A stretch of DNA of 64,000 bases from positions 806,001 to 870,000 of the forward strand of contig JAHQRK010000014.1 of the NCBI GenBank assembly GCA_019828595.1, given 5' to 3'. Source of the stretch: Aphanomyces cochlioides. Lineage: Eukaryota > Oomycota > Saprolegniomycetes > Saprolegniales > Verrucalvaceae. A program made the translations under genes and the position numbers. How positions within the stretch are numbered: position 1 is the first letter of the stretch; each line of letters starts with the position of its first letter. Positions 20,116-30,573 of the stretch are shown here, piece by piece. The notes beneath the pieces are model-generated. The model ran no database searches. It saw nothing but the letters and a program-made list of their open reading frames with translations, and was not told the DNA's origin.

Positions 20116-21827
20116 TTTCTGTTCATAATTGCGGAATCCGTTGTGCAAACGCCGCTCTACGACTTGATGCCTTGCAAACTCCACCTGACTTATCCCGTTT
20201 CCCCTCACGTGAACTTACCAAGCTCGTTGGAACTCCATTTTTGGGGGAGGATCTGTCAAGTCAAAAATGTGCTTCCACTCCGCAACGACTTGTAATCAAT
20301 CATTCAAGACAAATTTCGTATTCAACAGTCGAAATGGATCAAGACACGAAAGAGCGATACATTAAAGCTTACAAGAAAGACATCTCTGTTGCTATACAAG
20401 ACAAATATGTTCAAAAAGACGACTTGTACTTCCTTCGTTCGAAAGATCAAGTATGGAGACTTTATGTTCCCAATGATGTTATCCTGGGCGCTGAAGTTAT
20501 TTCTCAAGCTCATGACTCAAGCATTGCTGCGCATCCCGGAACAAGACGAACATTGCTAAGTATTTCTCAGTGGTATTACTGGGATACTCACTTGGAAGAT
20601 GTCAAACTTTATGTTGCAACTTGTGAAACTTGCAGTCGATACAAGACAAATAGTCTTCGTGCCAATGGCAGAATGATTCCGATTCAAGCCCCTAACAAAT
20701 GCTGGCATACTATTTCAGCAGACTGGATCACTGGACTACCTCTATCCAAGTCGTGCGATGCTATCTTAGTTGTTGTTGACAAATTGTCAAAAAGAGCTAA
20801 GTACATTCCAACTCAAACAAATGCCGATGCTCCGCAAACCGCTAAGTTGTTTTTCGATCATGTTGTTCGCCACCATGGCTTACCAAGCTTGATCATCAGT
20901 GATCGAGACCCAAAATTTACAAGTAATTTCTGGAAGTCCCTCATGCAAATCATGAATATCAAGCAAGCCATGACAACTGCGGGTCGTGCTCAAGCTGATG
21001 GAGCAACTGAACGCCAAAATCGAACACTAGAAGATGCTCTACGTTGCCAAGTGTCCTATCTTGGAGAAGATTGGGTTGACCATTTACCCACGATAGAGTA
21101 TGCTCACCAAGGACTTGTTCAGTCGTCAACTGGCCTCACTCCATTTCAAATCGACACTGGAAGAACTTTGCGAAACCCTGTAATAGATAGTATAATGCCT
21201 CCAAATGACTTTGCCAAAAACTTCTCTGAAGAACGACAAGAGATATTGAAGATTGCCCAAGAAAAGTTGAAGAAGGCTCAAGCAAGACAAAAGGCATTCT
21301 ATGACAAGAAGCACTCAAACATAACTTTCAAAGTTGGAGATCAAGTTCTCCTTGCAACCCGCGATTTGCCCTTGAAGCATGCACAACAATTAGATCGCAA
21401 TGGGCGTCCAAAGCTAGTTCCCCGATTTATCGGCCCCTTTGAAGTCATTGAAGAAATCAATGAAAACGCAATGCGCCTGAAGTTGCCTCGATCAATGTCA
21501 AGACTCCATGATGTTTTCAATGTCGACCGCCTGAAACACTATCAACCGAACGATCCCAAATTTGCAAGTCGACCGATTCCCAAGGCAACACCCGTCATAC
21601 TCGATGACTCAACTGGTGAAGAAGTCTTCATCGTCGAACGCCTCTTGAAGCAGAGACAATTCAATCGCAAGCTCGAATATCTCATCAAGTGGCATGGCCA
21701 ACCTGAAAGCGAAGCAACATGGGAACTCGCAAAGAACATCAAGCACGTCGTTCATTTCAAGCAGCTAGTTCAAGACCTCCAGCGCCGTCTTTCCCGACGA
21801 CAGCCGGACATCATGGGGAGGATGTAG
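20112..21827 (+). CDS. Gypsy integrase with chromodomain (571 aa; frame-separated part of pol)
   Basis: The ORF has an ATG overlapping the previous stop (ATGA) but is really the continuation of pol in the -1 frame. HHCC zinc domain (HPGTRR..., CETCSR) at about 140-175; catalytic D in SADWITGLPL about 204, D in SDRDPKFTS about 264, E in DGATERQNRTLED about 300. A GPY-like region follows, then a chromodomain at about 505-555 (IVERLLKQRQF, YLIKWHG, ATWE). Chromodomains steer insertion to particular chromatin. The stop codon is made by the 3' LTR. One single-base change upstream is all that separates it from a continuous polyprotein. Confidence 0.92.
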   Translation: MISVHNCGIRCANAALRLDALQTPPDLSRFPSRELTKLVGTPFLGEDLSSQKCASTPQRLVINHSRQISYSTVEMDQDTKERYIKAYKKDISVAIQDKYVQKDDLYFLRSKDQVWRLYVPNDVILGAEVISQAHDSSIAAHPGTRRTLLSISQWYYWDTHLEDVKLYVATCETCSRYKTNSLRANGRMIPIQAPNKCWHTISADWITGLPLSKSCDAILVVVDKLSKRAKYIPTQTNADAPQTAKLFFDHVVRHHGLPSLIISDRDPKFTSNFWKSLMQIMNIKQAMTTAGRAQADGATERQNRTLEDALRCQVSYLGEDWVDHLPTIEYAHQGLVQSSTGLTPFQIDTGRTLRNPVIDSIMPPNDFAKNFSEERQEILKIAQEKLKKAQARQKAFYDKKHSNITFKVGDQVLLATRDLPLKHAQQLDRNGRPKLVPRFIGPFEVIEEINENAMRLKLPRSMSRLHDVFNVDRLKHYQPNDPKFASRPIPKATPVILDDSTGEEVFIVERLLKQRQFNRKLEYLIKWHGQPESEATWELAKNIKHVVHFKQLVQDLQRRLSRRQPDIMGRM

Positions 21828-22036
21828 CGATCCTGAGCCACCGGTTTGGCTCAGGACTTCGGCTGAATGCTGTAACGCAGTTTACGACTTAGGAAACTAG
21901 CGTAAACGCCCCTCAACACCAACCAAAGCGATGTGACAATAGGATGTGGCTTAATGTTACAAGGATGTGCTAGATTAGAGTTAAGTTGAGATCTAATTCA
22001 TTCTACAATTTGCCTTCCTCTGCCTAGTTTGCTACA
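21823..22036 (+). repeat. Right (3') LTR, 214 bp
   Basis: Same termini and the same terminal stem-loop as the left LTR. Its first bases supply the TAG stop codon (21825-21827) of the integrase reading frame. Confidence 0.95.
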
Positions 22037-22337
22037 GCATCACTCATTCACTCACTAGTAGGGATTTGAAGCTCAACGACTTTAAGAATGGTTGAGAATG
22101 TTTCACTTCCATAGACATACAAATTGTAAGGCCGCGAATGTTTACCTATGGCCTCTTTTAACCGTTGTTTTCACCATAAGCCATTATTGCCTTGTCCCGA
22201 CACCATCAGTCCATCCTTATGAGTGGGCCATGTGAAACACAAAACTCCTAGGGGATCGTACGAACAATTGATTCCGGCTCAGGGATAGTCCGATATGGAA
22301 AAAATATGGAAATACCATAATGGTTTCCCCATCACTG

Positions 22338-22345
22338 CATGCAAA
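22338..22345. repeat. hAT target-site duplication, right copy
   Basis: CATGCAAA, second copy of the 8-bp duplication flanking the hAT element. Confidence 0.9.
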
Positions 22346-22456
22346 CCCCGCGGATGCATAATTCTTGGGCATGCTCAGTGTCCCGACGCCATAGACGCAG
22401 CAAAAGAGCGAGAAAGACATCTTGAGGTCTTCGACCGTGAGGAATGGCTTGGTCAT
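22346..22456 (-). pseudogene. AAAP transporter B, detached N-terminal part
   Basis: ATG at 22454-22456 begins MTKPFLTVEDLKMSFSLF and runs through YGVGTLSMPKNYASAGF, where homology ends at the hAT terminus. It supplies precisely the segment missing from 14164-15526. The downstream residues of the present ORF are transposon-encoded nonsense. Confidence 0.9.
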
Positions 22457-24943
22457 GGCGACTTGCAAAGTGCCATCGCGATGAAAAAAAGAAGAGCGAC
22501 GTCCCCTCGTAATGTTCGATCATAAAAGAGAAGAATAAAAGGTTCAAGCTACAACTTGAAGCGTCGAATCGACCATCTTCACCACTATCCCTGCTTGTAT
22601 GTTTGAGGCTGCATGAGGAGGCTAGAGCAGCAGGAAACATGTAGGCGAAATCATCTTCACTGTGTCATGATTCCCTCCGGAGGATGATGGACAAATGCGT
22701 GGCAAAGAGATCCATCGCCCATCATGTCGTGTCGTCACCACCGACGCCAATCGGACATCTAAAGGCCAAGGCAATCTCTCCGCTATTCCGAGTCGAGGAG
22801 CCTCAGCGCTAACTCGTTCAGCCCGCGTGGGAAGGTCATGCCTTGTTGAAATGTTGTATGTTCGTTAGCTACCGTCGCAGTTCTTGTCGACTGCTTGCGG
22901 AGGTCGCACGTTGAGGAAAAAGGTTTCAGATCGAGCCATTCTTTCCCGCTGTCGTAGCGGAAAGAAAATTTGTTAGTACAGCGATCGATACTGTACGTTC
23001 AATGGCCGCCCATGCGCACAACTGATCAAGTGATCGTTTCTTGAAGCCACCGCTGCAGACAGTGAGTGTACTCACACAGTTTGTCTTGCCACGGTTCAAC
23101 TGTCGTCGACTGCTCTGAAATCAAGTGGACGAAGTGACGATCATGTCCGACGCCTGTTTCTTGCTCCTCTGTTCTCGCAAATCTTCCTTCCTCTCTCCCT
23201 CTCGCTCCATCGACTGCGTCTGTCGTTCTCGGCTCCCAAAGCCCCTTTCAGGACTTGGTTGAGTCAACATTACAGTACATACTGTCCTACCGTGCCCATC
23301 CATGTCAAACGCCCCTTTGTGATCAAATTATCTCCATGTCGACTGAAGACAATCATGCGATGGATTGCAATGACGGGCGGAACTTTCATCCGACTTGTTC
23401 GTCTGGTCGTGTGCAACGCCAACGGAGCAGTCCGTCGTCGTCGTGACAACCAACACGTAGATCGAGGGAAGTTTCCTCGTTTTGCGCATTCAAGCCTCTC
23501 GCTTCTTATCACACTTCAGTCGATACGTCCAACTTGACATTCGCTCGATCGTTGTCGCTCTCCCTCGCTTTGTTCAATTTTTCAATGCGCATGTCCTACG
23601 GTACGTCGGTAGGTCACCCGTGGGACGTCAACGATCAGAAGAGGAAGGGACGTGTGGATTACTCGAACGATGGGCATTTGTGAATCATTGATTTCTGTCG
23701 GAGCGTCGGAGAGATGTGTCTGTGAGATGTAAAACCGTAGAGTCGTTGAAACACCATGATCTCGCGCAGTGGACGATGTCTATTCTTTGACATCGAACAC
23801 AGCGTCCTCCATCTCGTCGATGTCCGGTTCAGCATAGCCAGCGCACCTGGGTGCGCTTCCTGACGCTTCCACCTGCTCAATGTATAGCGCTCCGTGCCAT
23901 TTGGCCGCATTTCCATAGAAATGTGAAAAAATGAATTTTGTAATAGCTCGCTCTATCAATCCAGGTGCCATGTGGAGGACCAAATGGTCGCGCGACTTTG
24001 ACAAAGCATACCTGCGCCACACCGAGGGAGATTTCATAGGTGCCGGTGCGTTAAGACGAAGCGATTTTCAAGACCGCGTCTGTCGCCTTCATCTAGCGCA
24101 TGAGTCCTTGAAATCTTCTCCGCTATGAAATTTCATCCCCACTCGGCTGCATTTCACTGAATTGATCAAATGCTCCATATGACATCCGAGTTCTACTGAC
24201 TACTGTAGCAAGCTCTCAGTCGTTGAAGCAGTCGATGACGGCTTAACGTTTCAAGAAGAGTTCGATACAGCTCGACGCTTTGTCACATCGCAGGTTCTTT
24301 CTTGCCATCGATGAGGTTTAAGCCAAGGCAGCACCCGTGCGTGGAAAAGCGCATCCGACGTCGTTTCTCGGCTTGTACAGTCTCTCGACGTTCTCCAGAC
24401 ACGTGGATGCAATAGAGTCTTCTCCAAACAGTTGATAGTAATCACGCTTCGACAATATGAGCCATATGCTGACGATGGTGACGTGGGCGCTTGGTTCTTA
24501 TCAACGATAGACGCAAGCTGAGTACTAGTATACTAGTAAGAGAGGAGCGGCACACTCATGCCGTCTAGGTTCTTATCACGACTATCTCTTTCCGTTGCTT
24601 ATGGTGTGTCCCTCGATAGCCCCCAGCATCGAGTTTGCCCACTCGCGCAGTCTCCTCGATCAGGATAATATAGGATTCCATAAGGTAGATGATTGATATG
24701 GAAACGTCTAAACGGGTCGGTCGATCGCCCTCTCCCGAGCCTTTCCCGACAGACGAAGTTTCTGCAAAGGATAGCAGCATGTCCATGTGGGGCATAGCTG
24801 GGTGTCGTGCCATGTGGCACAAACCTTTTGTATTTCAAGTTCAACAACCCATCGCCTCTCTTGTGATTGGGTCTTGAGGGCAACCGCACCAACTTGCCCA
24901 ACTCGATTGCCATTTTCCAATTCGCCTCGCGCCGACAACAACC
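22457..24943. other. Intergenic region between transporters B and C; no firm gene
   Basis: Upstream flank of broken transporter B, then about 2 kb without convincing coding. A minus-strand stretch 23780-24037 (SKSRDHLVLHMAPGLIERAI, then HFYGNAAKWHGALYIEQVEA) reads like protein and could be a retroelement or gene scrap. The last ~330 bp before 24944 resemble the sequence upstream of transporter D (37265-37590), so they probably include a shared promoter/5' region. Confidence 0.4.
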
Positions 24944-26416
24944 ATGGGAAAACCGTTCTTGACGCTCGAAGACTTGAAGATGTGCTTCTCGCTCTTCTGC
25001 TGTGTGTACGGCGTCGGTACGCTGAGTATGCCCAAGAACTACGCCTCGGCTGGGTTTGTTTGGGCGACGCTCGCCTTGGTCTTCATGGCCATCGTCAACA
25101 TTTACGCCACGGTGTGCATCTCCAAGATCATGCTTGTCGCCCCCAAGTCTGTGCGCACGTTTGCCGACTTGGGCGAATTCTCGATGGGCAAGACCGGCCG
25201 CTGGTTGATTTTGATCACGCAAATGTTGACGTGCATCATGGTCCCGATTGTGTTTTTGGTGTTGGGTGGTTCCATCTTGACGATTTTGTTCCCCAAGTCG
25301 TACGAAGACACGACGTGGATCATCTTGATGGGGATTTCGCTTCTCCCAGTGTGTTTGGTCCCAACGTTGAAGGAAGGTGCTTTTGCTGCCGCCGCTGGTG
25401 CTTTGGGAACGGTGCTTGCCGATGCCATTGCTCTGTACTTGTTGGTGGACAACATGGAACCTGTGTCGAAGGGTTTGACCACTCCCAAGCCTGATGTTGG
25501 TTTCAAGCAAGTCGCTGGTGTGTTTGGCAGTTTGGCCTTGGCGTATGGTGCTGGTATCGTTATCCCTGCTCTTCAACGCGAACACTCGGAACCCACACGC
25601 ATGCCCCGTGTGATTGTGGTGACGATGGGTCTCATTTCCGTTCTCTTTTTGACTGTGGCCGTCACGGGTGTGTCTTTTGTGGGTTGCCAAGTCCCTGGTA
25701 ACTTGCTCTTCTCGATTGCTGGTTCCCCAACGGCCCTCGGTTTCACTGCCAACCGTGGTGGCGTCATCTTGGCTTGCTTGTTCATGCAATTGCACGTCAC
25801 TGTCGCTTTTGCCGTCATCATCAACCCTGCCTTTTACATCTTGGAAGGATTGATCTTGCGTCTTCACAAGCACGCCTTCGGAACCCCAGAACTTGAAGCT
25901 GGATACGAAGCTGCCGGAACTCCTGATGGTGAGAAGATCTCGGAGGCTTTGGAAGAAAAGGAATTCAACGAACACCATGATTTGGACTCCAAGACGTACC
26001 AAGCGCCTGGTGTGTACCCCAAGGTCGCCGCCCTCCGCATTGTCATTGTCGCGGCTGCTGTTGCCATTGCCTGTGCCTGGAAGGATCACTTGTCCGACTT
26101 GTTGGATTTCACTGGTGCCTCCTGCTTGTCGCTCTGCTGCATGATTTTGCCCATGATCTTCTACATGAAGGTGTTGTGGAACAAGATTGGCGCTCTTGAA
26201 AAGATTTGGATCGTGATTGCCATCCTTGTCTGCCTTTTCTTGGCCGTGTACGAAAGTATTCAAACTGGCAAAGTCCTTTTCAACCCATCTACCAGCGCTC
26301 CTGCTACCTGGGACTCTGTCAAGTTCAGCTATTGCCCTGCTGGCAGCAGCTACCAACGCATGGTGTACACGAATGTATCGTACCATGCCAACTACACTCG
26401 CGCCACCGCCTTGTAG
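24944..26416 (+). CDS. AAAP amino-acid transporter C, intact (490 aa)
   Basis: Starts MGKPFLTLEDLKMCFSLF. Membrane segments follow in the AAAP (Aa_trans) order, starting with CVYGVGTLSMPKNYASAG and WATLALVFMAIVNIYAT and including VPIVFLVLGGSILTILF, FTANRGGVILACLF, LDFTGASCLSLCCMILPMIF and a final IWIVIAILVCLFLAVYESI. About 11 helices, cytosolic N-terminus, short extracellular C-tail (YTNVSYHANYTRATAL) with N-glycosylation sequons. Likely a proton-coupled amino-acid permease; the exact substrate cannot be read from sequence. AATAAA at 26446-26451 lies about 30 nt after the stop. It forms an inverted convergent pair with copy D, almost identical through the first 330 codons. Confidence 0.93.
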   Translation: MGKPFLTLEDLKMCFSLFCCVYGVGTLSMPKNYASAGFVWATLALVFMAIVNIYATVCISKIMLVAPKSVRTFADLGEFSMGKTGRWLILITQMLTCIMVPIVFLVLGGSILTILFPKSYEDTTWIILMGISLLPVCLVPTLKEGAFAAAAGALGTVLADAIALYLLVDNMEPVSKGLTTPKPDVGFKQVAGVFGSLALAYGAGIVIPALQREHSEPTRMPRVIVVTMGLISVLFLTVAVTGVSFVGCQVPGNLLFSIAGSPTALGFTANRGGVILACLFMQLHVTVAFAVIINPAFYILEGLILRLHKHAFGTPELEAGYEAAGTPDGEKISEALEEKEFNEHHDLDSKTYQAPGVYPKVAALRIVIVAAAVAIACAWKDHLSDLLDFTGASCLSLCCMILPMIFYMKVLWNKIGALEKIWIVIAILVCLFLAVYESIQTGKVLFNPSTSAPATWDSVKFSYCPAGSSYQRMVYTNVSYHANYTRATAL

Positions 26417-27418
26417 ATTGTCTCTTTGTCTCGTGCATGTGTGAAAATAAAAGATTCATTTTGACATAATACTTGAGTTCCTACCGCAAAATGACCAATA
26501 TGACAAGCTATTCAAGGAGGGTACGCACAAGTGCAGAGAGCTAGCCTTTGGACAACCGGCGACGATGGCAATCGATCTCGATGTACCAAGTCCAAGTTTG
26601 AGCTGAAAGTCAGCTTAACGACGTGTAGATATTAAGGCAAAGCAATGACCAAAGAGTGTCGAAGCACTTGGAGGCAACGAGTCGATCTCATGGACTGCAA
26701 AACTATACTATCTCACTCCCGTCAGGTTCAAGTGGTGGTTTCAAGAGTTTTCTTATCAACACTATTGCATGCTACATGTCTGATAAGAAGGATGCGCAAA
26801 TCCTTGAAAAGGCCCGTCCGGCGAAAAAGTTGTGACTCTGGCGCTACAGGACCTTGGACTGCGTTCCATGTCCTCTTTGAATCCGTTTTGTGGTTGTCGT
26901 TGCCAACACTGCGATTTCATGCTCTTCCAAGATGGCTTGTTCGACTTGCTGGACTTGACAGACCTGCCCATGGTAGTTGACATGATGGTTACGTGGGCAA
27001 TTTATTGTCAAGCCACTTTGTTGTAATCCCGTGTCTCCCTGGTCGTTTATGTTTGTATCCACATCGACCACTAGTCAGTTCCTTTCCGTGTGACGCCAAC
27101 ACTTAGCATGACTCGCTGTCTTTGGCTGCTCTGAAGTGAATCCACTGTTCAGCTGAAAGCAGCTACAGCAAATTTCTTTACTCGACGATGTCGTGTTCTA
27201 CCAACTAATACGCTCATGCTGGTGACTTATCCACCAAATTCTAGCTTTTCATATCCATTTCCTCGAGGGATTTCTTGAGCTCAGGCCATGAGTTATCCGG
27301 AACTCCAATCAGGAATTACCATATTCTGTATCTTATTTCAGACATATTGGTATCCGGATGCTAAATTTATACCGATATTTTATCTCATTGCAGACATACA
27401 AATATCAATACATACTTT
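26417..27418. other. Intergenic, no supported gene
   Basis: Short overlapping ORFs near 26645-27071 have no recognisable domain or mutual support. Similarity to the flank of transporter D ends soon after the stop codon. Confidence 0.4.
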
Positions 27419-28170
27419 TGTGGGATGGTCGGATCGGTGAAGTCCGAGCTTCTCGCCGCGGGGGGGGTGGAAGGTTAGAGGTCGCCTGGGGCTTTTAGGT
27501 GAACCAGACGCGATCGAAGGAAATGGAGAGGCACGACTGTGGGTTGAAAGTCCGCAGTAGTTGACCACTGCTGGGAAAAGGACGGTGGGGAGGACCGGAA
27601 AGGGGTTGGTTGCTCGGTTGCCCACGAGCTACGCCTAGCGTTGACTGGCGTTGGTGAGGGCGATTGACGGTGCGGGTTTTCGACAGACCCACGGAACTCC
27701 TGCAAACTTCTTGGCGCTTAATCTCTCTCGACGGGACGCCACAAACTTAGAGGTTCATTCAACGCCAGCCAAAAAGAGCTCTGTCTAACTACTGCCTCTG
27801 TTTCCTAAGCTACTCCTAACTTCGCACGCACGCTCTGTAATTGTCTCCGTCTCGCTCCACGATTGGTCTCTGACCTTTACTCACTCACTCAATTGGCTAT
27901 AAGTCTTGGCAGCACGCCCGCAGCAGGCCACCACACTGACTGCAAGCCTGGTTGGCCGTCCTCCATTGGTGGCCACTGCTCTGGCTTGTTGGGCTCTGCT
28001 TTTCCACTTGTACTGCTTGCTCCTTGGTCATAATTCCTGGACAATCCGGTACTGAAATCCACTCGTAGTCAGTCCGTCGCGATTGGCGACCTTCCAGCCA
28101 ATAGTTCGTCGCCCTTTGTGTCAACCTATGCGTTGGATCGGTTTCGCGGGTGGCGGCTCGCTTTGCCACA
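27419..28170 (-). repeat. 3' LTR of the reverse-oriented element (752 bp)
   Basis: Very similar to 34450-35205, with small indels such as a G-run near 27455 in place of an A/G-rich stretch. Confidence 0.9.
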
Positions 28171-28271
28171 AACCACCCCTGGCAGCTCGTGACGCCACGG
28201 GCACAAACGGCTGCCAACCGACGAGCGACACTCGCTGGGCTTCGCTTCCTTGGTCCACAAGCACTTTTGAC

Positions 28272-28940
28272 ATGGAGGTCAGCTTCAACAGTCATCGTCC
28301 ACACTCGTATCTGTCAAGCGACTCTTCGGAGCTTGAGCCAAAGCGATCGTTCACCGCCAATCGTAAGCCACAAGTTGTGCGCCGCAAGGACAAGATCATT
28401 CGAGACAAAATGAGTCTGTCGCTACCATCGCCACCACCGGCCGATTCGTCGCTACAAGGGCCAGGCTCACCACAAGATGTTTCGTCGGTGGCACCGCTTC
28501 CCGGGATTTTCTTGGTGTCGGGCAAACTGGGAGACAATGCCGTCAACTCGCCGGAGAATTCTCTACTGCCACAGGACAACGAGTCCGATGATGAGGCTCC
28601 GTTTGATGCGAGCACTCCTGGGCCGTTCAGCAGCGACCCCATCGAGGAGCTCAAAAACCAGGTCAACCACATCAATCACATTCTGGCACGGATTGACAAA
28701 CAGGACGCGGCCATCATTGAGATGAATGAGCGTTTGGCTACACAAACCACTGCCACGGAGCAACTCAACAGCCGACTCATTCGACAAAAGGCATCCGTTG
28801 ACAATGTGGCAAACAGCGTGGTTCAATATGGGCGAGCTGTGGTCAAGCTCGCAGCCGATTTGGACAACCTTCGACTTGCGGTACAATCGCAGGGGGCTCG
28901 CCACGCCGTCGTCCAGACGTCGAACTGTGCGGCATGTTAA
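28272..28940 (+). CDS. Antisense ORF X inside the LTR element, coiled-coil protein (222 aa)
   Basis: It opens at ATG 28272, 100 bp inside the element from the 3' LTR, on the strand opposite to gag-pol. The N-terminal half is Ser/Pro-rich and acidic (SLSLPSPPPADSSLQGPG, NESDDEAPFD). The C-terminal half is a long predicted coiled coil (IEELKNQVNHINHILARIDK, then MNERLATQTTATEQLNSRLI), ending SNCAAC. No known family is recognised. The long intact frame and clear heptad pattern argue for a real protein, not a mirror artefact; expression is unknown. Confidence 0.5.
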   Translation: MEVSFNSHRPHSYLSSDSSELEPKRSFTANRKPQVVRRKDKIIRDKMSLSLPSPPPADSSLQGPGSPQDVSSVAPLPGIFLVSGKLGDNAVNSPENSLLPQDNESDDEAPFDASTPGPFSSDPIEELKNQVNHINHILARIDKQDAAIIEMNERLATQTTATEQLNSRLIRQKASVDNVANSVVQYGRAVVKLAADLDNLRLAVQSQGARHAVVQTSNCAAC

Positions 28941-29163
28941 CAAACAAAGGCCATCCTTGTCGCAACTCCTTGGCGCGCTGTCCATATCGTCGCTCCGGGA
29001 TGCATCCAGCCCAGCCAACTGACAGTCCATCATCCTCATAGACCGAATCTTCACCAGACGAGCCAACGGAATAGCCATCATAGTCAATTCCTTGAGCAAC
29101 ACGACATCTTCTTTCTTCTTCATTTTCCTTTTCACCATCGTTGTCGCTCATCTTCTTCTGGCC

Positions 29164-29690
29164 ATGGCTCTCAATAACCAAAACAACACTGATCGGATGC
29201 ACCAAGTGATCGCAGCGGCCAACCAGCAGCTGGGACAGGCGCTTCTTTACCTTTCACACCCACCTGGACGACCACAAAACCGAGGTGCAAGCGCGCATTC
29301 GGGAAGCTCATCACCAACAAAACACATTCAGCCACACGCTCGCTGAGCACGCTCAAATCTTTCGTCAGCTGCGGCGCCAAATCATGCAAAAGGACCGGGA
29401 GATCCGCCGGTTGCAGGAGAGCCACACCGAGCTCGCCCAGGGTGTCATGCGATTAAATGAGTTGCTGGCACAGCACTTGAAACGATATCCCCTGGACCAT
29501 CGTGATGCCAATCATGACATGAGGGGGCACATGGGCGCACCATGCTTGGGGATTACCCAGGAGATTTGCCCAACACGCCATCGTGCTCCCACTACAAGGA
29601 CGAGTGCCCCTTCGGATACAGCTACCACATCGACGGCCATGGTCCTCGCATTGACTTCCCCGCGCTGCCCCTCGACTGATTGGCTCGCTT
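29164..29690 (+). pseudogene. Antisense ORF Y inside the LTR element, coiled coil plus Cys/His tail, frameshifted
   Basis: ATG 29164 begins MALNNQNNTDRMHQVIAAAN. After about 29250 the protein-like sequence continues in the +1 frame (THLDDHKTEVQARIREAHH, then RQIMQKDREIRRLQESHTEL) as a Gln-rich coiled coil. Near 29540 it changes frame again to NTPSCSHYKDECPFGYSYHI and ends ALPLD-stop at about 29680. Two single-base shifts therefore break what was one gene of about 170 residues. The C-x-H-x4-C motif hints at a small metal site. Family unknown; direction is the same as ORF X. Confidence 0.45.
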
Positions 29691-29886
29691 GACGCGCTTA
29701 GAATCTTCATAGTATAATCCCATTGGCCGATAATACAGGAGCGTTTGTTGATCGATTTCTTGAGTCAGTTTGTTCGCGGATTCTGTGCACCGTCCTCGCT
29801 AACCAACCGACCGATGCCATCAGAGGGCTCTGACGGAGCCAAGCCATCAGGCTCACAATCCAACCGGCTCGCGCCTCAGCCAGCCG

Positions 29887-30573
29887 TCATGTCGTCAGCT
29901 GCATGTTGCGCAACTCGTAGTAGCAGACCTTGACGGCACGCAGCAGAGCGAGAGCCTCCTTTGCCCATTCCTCATAACGCGGCTCGCCGCCTTTCAGAGT
30001 CCGACAACAGAACCTCACGGGATGCAGCACTCCATCATAGTCCTGACAAACTGTCGCCGAAATCGCCCAAGTTGTCGTGTACAGCAGGATGTGGAACTCT
30101 CGGCCAGGATCGGCATGACGCAGGAGCGGTGTTGACGAGTAGGCGGCCTTCAGGTCAGCGAACGCACGAACGGCTGCGGGCGACACCAAGCCAAGGCGTA
30201 GTTTTTCGTCCGAGATCTCGTACAGACAGCTCGCCAAAATCGAGTAATTCTCGATAAATCGGCTATAAAAATTCAGCGAGCCCAGGAACGATTGCATATC
30301 ACGGAGGCACTTCGGGAATGGCGTAGCTAGGACAGTATCGAGACTCCGCGGCCTTGCGGCCAATCCTCTGCGGGACACAACATGGCCAAGGAAATCAGTC
30401 GCAAATTTGCCGAACTTGCTCTTCAGGGCTGAGATGCTCACGCCGAAGTAAGTCAAACGAGCGAGGATACGATCGGTCAGCTCCACAACGCCGTCCCACG
30501 AATCAGCGCCATCGCTTATGTCGTCGGCGAATGATGTGGGTTGGCTGGCGGTGGAAGCTGCGATAAGTCGCAT
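29887..30573 (-). pseudogene. Gypsy RT C-terminal half and start of RNase H
   Basis: It contains the RT catalytic motif SFADDISDG, the connection FLGHVVSRRGLAARP and MQSFLGSLNFYSRFI, then an RNase H-like beginning (FHILLYTTTWAISATVCQ; RFCCRTLKGGEPRYEEWAKE). It stops at MQLTT, and the sequence beyond has no RNase H or integrase similarity, so pol has lost its end. A frame break near 30520-30560 separates it from the upstream ORF. Confidence 0.75.

Larger units (their letters stand above)
16119..22036 (+). mobile_element. Complete Ty3/gypsy LTR retrotransposon (chromovirus type), TSD GCATC
   Basis: 214-bp LTRs at 16119-16332 and 21823-22036 start TGTAGC and end GCTACA and differ at three positions by my reading. 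The 5-bp GCATC flanks both sides (16114-16118 and 22037-22041). Next to the left LTR is a primer-binding-like TGGTAGCACTTC (16335-16346); next to the right LTR is a purine tract GGGGAGGA (21815-21822). Domain order gag, protease, RT, RNase H, integrase, chromodomain identifies Ty3/gypsy. Confidence 0.95.
15535..22337. mobile_element. hAT element (about 880 bp plus a nested gypsy) with 8-bp TSD
   Basis: The left end begins CAGTGATTGGGAAAATATC and the right end on the other strand begins CAGTGATGGGGAAACCAT; CAGTG-type ends are usual for hAT. The flanks carry the 8-bp duplication CATGCAAA at 15527-15534 and 22338-22345. Subtracting the gypsy insertion leaves about 880 bp, so this was a non-autonomous deletion derivative keeping only the end of a transposase gene. 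Confidence 0.9.

Noticed and set aside
24599..26386. Very long antisense frames across the transporter genes (also 35807-37393 and 13108-14082)
   Set aside because: They mirror the transporter codons exactly, appear in every copy and look like low-complexity Arg/Gln/His text; they arise from codon bias on the sense strand.
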